From Chytridium lagenaria (taxonomy: Eukaryota > Chytridiomycota > Chytridiomycetes > Chytridiales > Chytridiaceae): a stretch of 64,000 nucleotides of DNA. Positions 57,029 to 64,000 of this stretch are shown piece by piece; position 1 is the first letter of the stretch; each line of letters starts with the position of its first letter. The DNA lies in NCBI GenBank assembly GCA_025449115.1, contig JAHLKC010000051.1:176988-240987 (forward strand), in the 5' to 3' direction. The translations under genes and the position numbers were made by a program. Under the pieces are notes generated by a model. It was not told where the DNA came from. It saw nothing but the letters and a program-made list of their open reading frames with translations, and ran no database searches.

Positions 57029-57099
57029 GTGCGTAAATTTATTATATTCCTCGAAAACCAAAATAAAAACATGTGTGGTGGCGGGCTTGCCGACTTTTA

Positions 57100-57690
57100 T
57101 GTTAAATCCTGTTCATACGCAACCAATTTAATAAACTGCTTTACTTAAGTCGTCATGTTTAAATGTTTATTGATTTGGTTAGATGAAAATTTTCACGCCA
57201 TTTGGCGTAAGTTTTCTAAAGACACGCTAATCATCTCTGCTACTTAACTACATCACATATTATGATTTGGGCCCAACTTACACTAACTATCGTTGCAAAA
57301 TAATCATCAACCTCGGTGATATCCACCGAACTAAGGGTTGTAGTTTTGCAAGGGTATGTTGTGTAAGTGAGGAAATCATATTATCTGCATGAAAGTCATA
57401 GTTAAAAGAACTTAGCAAAAATCAGAAATTTCTGGTTACACAAACATTATTTTGACCGTAAATTAATTTGTCACTTAAAGGGTGATATTCCCTTCAACGC
57501 GAAGGAGATAAAATAACCTTAGAAGGAAAGAACTTGCACAGTTCCCCCTTTCAACGAGACTTCCTGTTTAAGCACAAACAGCACACTGTTGCCTATAAAT
57601 ACGGCCAGGTGATCTTCTTGTTCAATCCAAGATTTTCACTACTATTTTATTCCTCTCCTCACTTACACTGACGTTCCCACTCTGACACAA
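57100..57690 (+). repeat. Copia-D 5' LTR
   Basis: Starts TGTTAAATCCTGTTCATACG and matches 62,931-63,505 with a handful of differences, mostly one-base indels. A TATAAATA box lies at 57,594. The 3' limit is uncertain: similarity to the other LTR stops at GACGTTC (57,676), while a CAAAACTACC PBS-like segment begins near 57,688, as in Copia A. Confidence 0.85.
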
Positions 57691-57716
57691 AACTACCTTA
57701 AGTTTGGTACATCACC

Positions 57717-60700
57717 ATGTCTACTACCACTTCCCTTTCTTCAACTGGCTCTTCCATTCTTCGTCCGCCGAGGTTTAAGGGCACCACTGTTGTTGAGTTT
57801 GATGAACACATGAGGAAAGTGCGTATTTACGCGCAAATCCAAAGGTGTTTCATCTTTACGATGCTGGTATTGTTATTCCTTCCTCCTCCCGTCATTCCCG
57901 CTCCTGGCGATCCACCTGTTGTTCCAGCTGATCCCGCTGATTTTGAGGATTTCCGACTCCTCATGGCTAACTGGACCGCTCGGTCTAATAGCTACCAACA
58001 AGAGCGTGCACACTTTGATCGTGAACTCACGCGTCGGGAGAAGGCTTTGCAGTCCAACGAGGTTGCAAAGGCTATCCTTGATGAGTGTTTTCAATCCGGT
58101 GATCGAAAACGTGTTGAAGGATTGGTGAACGCTTCCGAGCAAGTAACTGCCCTTCGTCAGCTCTATACTGTTGGAAATCTGGACGGTCAGGCTGGACAGC
58201 AGTGGAACGTGCGATGGTCCCAACTCCAACTTCGTGAATCGCTTCCCTTCAGGAGATCATCACTTACCTGGAGTCAGTCATTGACTTAGTGGAAGCTCAC
58301 GAGCGGATCTACGCGACCGACACCGACAAACGGCAAATGCTCGATCTTCTTGTCGCCAAGTTCACCCATAACACTCCATCAGTCCCTGAATTCACTGGCC
58401 TTGCCGTCAAGGTCAATGATGGTGGCTCGGCATCCTTCCTTCCTGCTCTCGCTGAGGGTGCTCCGGCACCTGCTAACTACTACACCCAAGGTGTGGACCA
58501 GTTTAAGACGAAAGTGCAAACAGCTTTGAAGCAACTTGAAGCCAATGCATCTTTGTCTGAAAACCACGTCCTTAACGCCAGGGCTCGTAAAGCAAAAGTT
58601 GAGAGCAAGAACAGGAAAACGCCGAAGTCATCGCTGCGGGAGATCAAGCACTGCACCATCCACGGTGAATGCTTTCATGATGATCGCGAGTGTCGCGCCC
58701 AAAAGGGTTCTAAACAGAACTCCAAGGGTCGGGTGACAAAGCAGAAGAAGCAGCATAACACGCCAACGTCAAAGTCTCATTGTGGAATCTGCAAGAAGGA
58801 GCATAAGGCTGAGGACTGCCCTGTTCTCAAGTCGATCATCGCCGACGCCAAGCAAGCAAAGACAAGATCCGACGCAATGGAGGTGGACGACAACAATACA
58901 ACCAAACCGACAGCCACCAAGGCCAAGACAAAAGCCAATCACGTTGAGATTCCCCTCAGCAATGATGACATCACGGCAATCGTCAAACGGCACTTCAAAG
59001 GCAATCGCGTTCGGCATCAACAGTCTATTGAGACCATTCCAAGTGAGGTAAACGATCAGATCGTTGCTGAACTTAAGGCTCATAAGGCTCTTAACGTCAA
59101 AGTCGGATCTCTCATTGACTCAGGTGCATCCACTTGGATGACACCGGATGAGAACCTCTTTGAACGACTCCACTATCTTCCCGCAGACAGTGAAGGCAAG
59201 GTCTACCTTGCAGATGATAGAACCGTACCTGTCCGCGGGTATGGGGATATTGTCTACACGTTTGGTGATCATCAACGCGTCATCAAAAACGTTCTCTTTG
59301 TTCCTGACCTTGCAGAACCACTCTGCTCTGTCCTTGGGATGATTGAGGGATCCCAGGATCTTATCGTCTTCTCCGCCGACGAGGTATACTTATATCTTAA
59401 CAGAGAAGGCAGGAGTATCAATATCGGCCGCCGTGTTGGTGACCTTTATCACCTACTCTCATCATACTCCACGGCTCCGGCTCCGATGGATACAACGGTT
59501 GAAGCCCACCGAGCATCTTCAACCGTCATGGACGCTTCTCAGCCCATTCACCCTTCGTCTGACCAGGACTTCGATCTCGAAACCTGGATTGAGTGTTGCA
59601 ACGCTACAGACGCGGAAGGTCATAGTACTGGAGTCCCTTCGGGGAACGCAGTCAGTACCGACGCAAGTGACGCTGAACTTATTGACTTTGATGTAAGTTT
59701 AGTCAAACCGATTATAGTCGCTCACACTAATCGTACTTCTACAGCTGGACTTCTAGAAAGAAGAACAGACGCGTTCATAAAGGAAATCGTTTTACTGCAC
59801 AAACGATTTGGACACGTTCATCCCCGAATTATCATTCGAACGATGACTCATGTAGATGCACAGTTAAATAAACTGCATTTTGACGCACAAACCATTGATT
59901 TCATTAACTCCTCAATTATTGAAAACTGTTTAATCTGCGCTCAAACAAAGCCGTCCAGCGTCCAATATACGCGACGACGCATCCAGCACCACGGAAACTT
60001 TTCCGACTTCACGCTGATACAGTACCTCTACCGTGTCAAAGCATACAACGTGAACATTACTGGATACCTTTCGTTGACGAATACACGCGCTTCATAAACA
60101 TCCGCTTTGTGAAGGATAAGTCGCAATCGTCTCCGATTACTATTTCGATGATCAGTCAATTAGAGAATGAATCAGGAGAACACGTTGCTGAACTCCGAAC
60201 CGATTCTGGTGAAATCCTCACGAATACTCTTCGTGATTTCTGCTCTAACAAACTTCCACCTATATCTGTTGTTCCATCACCACCCTATTCGAAAGAATTA
60301 ACGGGTTAGCTGAACGATCAATTAGAAGTTTGAAAATCATCGCCTCATGTATGCTTACACAGGCAAAGCTGCCTATGTCATTATACTCGTATGCACTAGA
60401 GTATGGTGCATTAACGAAGAACGTCCTATGGCATTCAACCATTAAGGATATTCCATACCGACGATTTCTCAATCGTCAACCAGATTTATCTAAAATCCAT
60501 GCCTTCGGCACTCTTGTTAGCATATACTTGTTTAAGGAACAGCGCCGCGCGTTAAGAACAAATGCTAAAACAGAGTTAGGATTATTTCTGGGGTATGAAG
60601 GACAATCAATGAAAATTGTAACTGTCTATAATTACCGGACCCGACGCGTCCAGAATTATTACCACGTCTACTTTCATAAAGACGTGTTTCTTGGTTATCA

Positions 60701-62901
60701 ACCTAGCCAGAAAACCCTTGAACAAGCATTGTTCACGTATCCTCTGAAATCTCTACATGCACCAGATGCAGAAAGAGAAAGAACACCATCTCGGGAATCA
60801 CCCAATGAGGATACCATGCTAGACAGTTCCATTCCACTGCCGGAAGTAGATGATGACGACGAAACTGAATACACGATCACCTTTGATCCAGTTACGTTAA
60901 TCATACCGTCAGCTAGCGAACACAACCGTCACCTGAACCAAGTTCAGACAGCATCGCGGGACCTTCCTTCAGTCCTCTTTCCGTTAATAACGAAGATGCA
61001 GACTCTCATCAGACAGAGGAGCATATGGATGATGAACTCAACGAAGGGATTGAACCCCCAGAGAGTCCAGAACCGTCATCTGATTCCGAAAGCGATAATG
61101 AGTATACACGCGGACTCGATCTATGGCGCCTGCGCCAGAATGGTCCAAAATACTCCAGATCACTTTTGAGAATGAAGAAGCACATAGAGTGCGTCAATCC
61201 TCCGCGGCACACATAGTCTTCCCGACTCCAGCTCCAAGCTCCGTTCCACCTGAACGGATTCCAATGTCAGCTATCAAACCTCTCCCACTTACCGTGGAAG
61301 AAGCTATGTCTCGGCCTGATGAAGCCAAATACTGGTATGCCGCAATGCTTCGAGAGTACAATGAGCTCAAAGACAGAGGAACATGGGAAGAAGTGGTCTT
61401 ACCCGACAACGCACATCTTATCGATGGTCGTTGGGTCTTTGATCACAAGTTCGACCAAGAAGGCTACTTGATCCGTTTCAAAGCCCGATGGGTCGCTCGG
61501 GGTTTTAGCCAAATTCCGAACGTAGAATACACCGAAGTCTACTCCCCAGTAGCAAACTCAAAGACTATCCGTTTCTTCTTAGCACTTGGGGTTTTGCTCA
61601 ATCTGTTTATCTATCAGATAGATATCACAGGTGCATACCTCAACGGAACCTTACACGAGCTTAATTACTTAATTATGCCTCATGGTTTCGAGCGATTCAC
61701 AGAAGACGGAACTCCTTATGTCTGCAAGCTTATTCAAGCTCTTTACGGTTTACACCAATCAGGAAGAGAGTGGTACAATACTCTTAAACAATGGTATTCA
61801 GAAAACGGTTTTACTATCAATCGTGCTGATGTCTGCCATTTCCTGAAGTATGTTGAGGAATTCGATTGTTTAGTCCATACTATTCAATATGTCGATGACA
61901 TCATTATACTCGCTGAACGCGAATCAGCTATCAAACAATTCATTGCACGCGCCGATGAAAGGTTTAAAGTTGGTTCCTCAGGCGCGGTGGACTGGATAAC
62001 TAAAATCCAAGTCATTCGTAAAGATAACGGTACTTTTATTTGCCAACAGTTCTACACTCGGCATTATTAGAATCATGCGGCTTATGGGAAACCGGTGTTA
62101 CGGCTAAGCCAACCCCTATGGCTGTCAACTGGAAACATAATCCAGATGCTAAGCCACTCACACCAGATGGCCAAACACAGTATCGATCACTATTACAACG
62201 TATCGCGTATCTCGCACAGAAAAACGCGACCTGATCTTGCGTTCGTAATAAGCAAACTCGGCCAATATCAGGCCAAACCCAATGAACACGACTTCGCTGC
62301 GGTTATACGAGTTTTACGCTATCTCATTGGTACTTATGACATGGGTCTTTTCTACACAAAAGCTCATACAAAGACAATCTCACGATTGCAAAACGGCGAA
62401 CACGTTATCACAAGTCTCACTGAAGTTCCCATCTGTTATGCAGACGCAAGTCATGCCTGCGAAGATGACTTCAGATCACGTACCGGTTACGTTGTTTTAT
62501 TCGGTGGAGCCGCCATCTCCTGGCAATCCAAAAGCAAACAGTTGTAGCTCAATCCTCGAGTGAAGCTGAACTTATCGCTTTGAACGAAGCTACACGCGAA
62601 ATGATTTGGTATCAAAACTTGATGACAGAATCTCGTCTGACACATCCCGGTGTGTCCGTGATTTATCAAGATAACGATTCAACCATAGACATCGCGAAGA
62701 ACCCGCTTCATCACCCACCGCGTTAAACACATCAACGTTAAACACCGCTACATTAACCAGCAATCGACGAAAAGCGAATTGAACTCTGGTACTGTTGGTC
62801 AGAAAACATGATCGCGGATCTTTTCACAAAGCCGCTCAACGCGTCAACACACGCTAGACATTGTAAAAGCATGGGTTTGTTCCGACAAGCCGAACTTTAA
62901 T
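57717..62901 (+). pseudogene. Copia-D gag-pol, near full length with frameshifts
   Basis: Starts MSTTTSLSSTGSSILRPP. Gag carries CTIHGECFHDDREC and the knuckle CGICKKEHKAEDC; protease DSGAST at 59,117; integrase HHCC (HKRFGHVHPR, CLICAQTK) and acidic sites (RTDSGE, then AERS after a lost base near 60,300); RT with QIDITGAYLNGTL and the catalytic YVDDII near 61,890; RNase H with CYADASHACEDDF near 62,440; the end MGLFRQAEL. One-base frame changes occur near 57,845-57,890, 58,240, 59,990, 60,300, 61,120, 62,065, 62,220, 62,540 and 62,715. All domains are present in Copia order. Protein similarity to Copia A is high throughout, so the two are sister families. Confidence 0.92.
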
Positions 62902-62920
62902 AGAGCCGCAGTTTTCTTAA

Positions 62921-62930
62921 ATTGCGGGAG
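62921..62930 (+). other. Copia-D polypurine tract
   Basis: ATTGCGGGAG directly before the 3' LTR, equivalent to TTGCGGGGG before the Copia-A LTR; the expected plus-strand priming site. Confidence 0.75.
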
Positions 62931-63506
62931 TGTTAAATCCTGTTCATACGCAACCAATTTAATAAACTGCTTTACTTAAGTCGTCATGTTTAAATGTTTA
63001 TTGATTTGGTTAGATGAAAATTTTCACGCCATTTGGCGTAAGTTTTCTAAAGACACGCTAATCATCTCTGCTACTTAACTATATCACATATTATGATTTG
63101 GGCCCAACTTACACTAACTATCGTTGCAAAATAATCATCAACCTCGGTGATATCCACCGAACTAAGGGTTGTAGTTTTGCAAGGGTATGTTGATGTAAGT
63201 GAGGAAATCATATTATCTGCATGAAAGTCATAGTTAAAAGAACTTAGCAAAAATCAGAAATTTCTGGTTACACAAACATTATTTTGACCGTAAATTAATT
63301 TGTCACTTAAAGGGTGATATTCCCTTCAACGCGAAGGAGATAAAATACCTTAGAAGGAAAGAACTTGCACAGTTCCCCTTTCAACGAGACTTCCTGTTTA
63401 AGCACAAACAGCACACTGTTGCCTATAAATACGGCCAGGTGACTTCTTGTTCAATCCAAGATTTTCACTACTATTTTATTCCTCTCCTCACTTACACTGA
63501 CGTTCA
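62931..63506 (+). repeat. Copia-D 3' LTR
   Basis: TGTTAAATCCTGTTC to GACGTTCA. Differences from the 5' LTR are about half a dozen, mostly in homopolymers (CCCCC/CCCC, AACC/ACC), which points to a recent insertion. No convincing 5-bp target duplication is seen around the pair. Confidence 0.85.
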
Positions 63507-63528
63507 ACTTTGTATGTGTTTAATGCAC

Positions 63529-63991
63529 ACCCGCAAAACTGGGTCAGACGCTAGTGCAATACCTCAAGTGAAAGCTCTTGATGTGTTGAGGCTACAAGTA
63601 ACGTGAACTGGCCTCTTATGCTCCTAACCACTCGGTATCGGTGGATTATCGTAGTTTATATGTAAAATATGGGATGTTCATCGGCATAGATATTTGTAGC
63701 GACGCGTCAGCGTCTTGAAACCTTCACCAATGTGTTCCTGGATGCTAATACCTTGTAATCAGCAAAGACCCCACCGTGATTGACGTTTCAACCCATTTGC
63801 ATGTGGTGATCCTGTCAGTTCACGTAAACTTGAGCATATGCAGGAAAATCATGATGTCGTACCCGCAAACTGGCGTCAGACGCTAGTGCAATACCTCAAA
63901 TGAAAGCTCTTGATGTGTTGAGGCTACAAGTAACGTGAACTGGCGTCTTATGCTCCTAACACTCGGTATCGGTGGATTATCGTTAGTTTAT
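63529..63991 (+). repeat. Direct repeat of ~130 bp, two units
   Basis: 63,529-63,660 and 63,861-63,991 match (ACCCGCAAA ... CAGACGCTAGTGCAATACCT ... CTCGGTATCGGTGGATTATC), separated by 200 bp of unrelated sequence. The second unit runs to near the window edge. No coding potential. Confidence 0.85.
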
Positions 63992-64000
63992 TATAAACAT

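Larger units (their letters stand above)
52286..57099. mobile_element. Element C, copy 2 (longest; right end lost)
   Basis: Starts GGGTTATATCCCATAGTACA inside Copia-F gag, so the left boundary is sharply defined by two independent contexts (here and 14,921). It keeps about 1.07 kb that copy 1 has lost on the right. It carries the same divergent gene pair. It is broken at 57,100 by the 5' LTR of Copia D. No transposase domain is recognised; the missing right part may have held one, or the copy may be non-autonomous. Confidence 0.68.

Noticed and set aside
1..64000. rRNA or tRNA genes, bacterial operons or phage genes
   Set aside because: None recognised on either strand by eye; a covariance-model scan would be decisive and was not possible here.

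Overview
The window looks like a repeat-rich fungal nuclear region. The evidence is short GT-AG introns of about 40-85 nt, Ty1/Copia, Ty3/Gypsy and DIRS-like retroelements, and secreted lectin-like proteins with signal peptides. I cannot name the species or place it in a phylum. Two thirds or more of the window is transposon-derived. Single-base frameshifts are scattered through otherwise well-conserved elements, often in short homopolymers, so some apparent pseudogenes may be sequence errors.

Layout. 1-14,630: four mutually inverted pieces of one Copia family (here 'A'), with a nested solo LTR of a second family ('B') and older LTR scraps. 14,630-21,069: an unclassified DNA-transposon group with GGG-type ends. 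Element 'C' carries two divergently transcribed spliced genes. Element 'G' has terminal inverted repeats and GC-rich arrays and holds another solo B LTR. 21,070-26,340: a GC-rich, decayed Ty3/Gypsy element on the minus strand. 26,381-26,930: scraps of another Copia element. 26,931-46,983: a low-repeat island bounded by 5.6-kb inverted arms. Each arm holds one copy of a large secreted lectin-domain gene, a small acidic gene and a DIRS-like RNase H fragment. The 8.75-kb spacer holds two more predicted secreted proteins. 46,984-48,080: more DIRS-like RNase H sequence. 48,081-52,285: an LTR-like repeat, a chromodomain integrase remnant, and Copia families 'E' and 'F'. 52,286-57,099: a second, longer copy of element C. 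57,100-63,506: a nearly complete Copia element 'D' with both LTRs. 63,507-64,000: a directly repeated 130-bp sequence.

Two parts deserve most attention. The first is the inverted pair of secreted lectin genes: both ends are almost identical, but about 1.6 kb in the middle is clearly diverged, which looks like gene conversion around a diversifying core. Two unrelated or distantly related secreted genes lie between the copies. The second is element C/G, a DNA-transposon group I cannot assign. One of its genes is built from tandem phase-1 mini-exons encoding Lys-Gly-Lys-Ala-Pro repeats.
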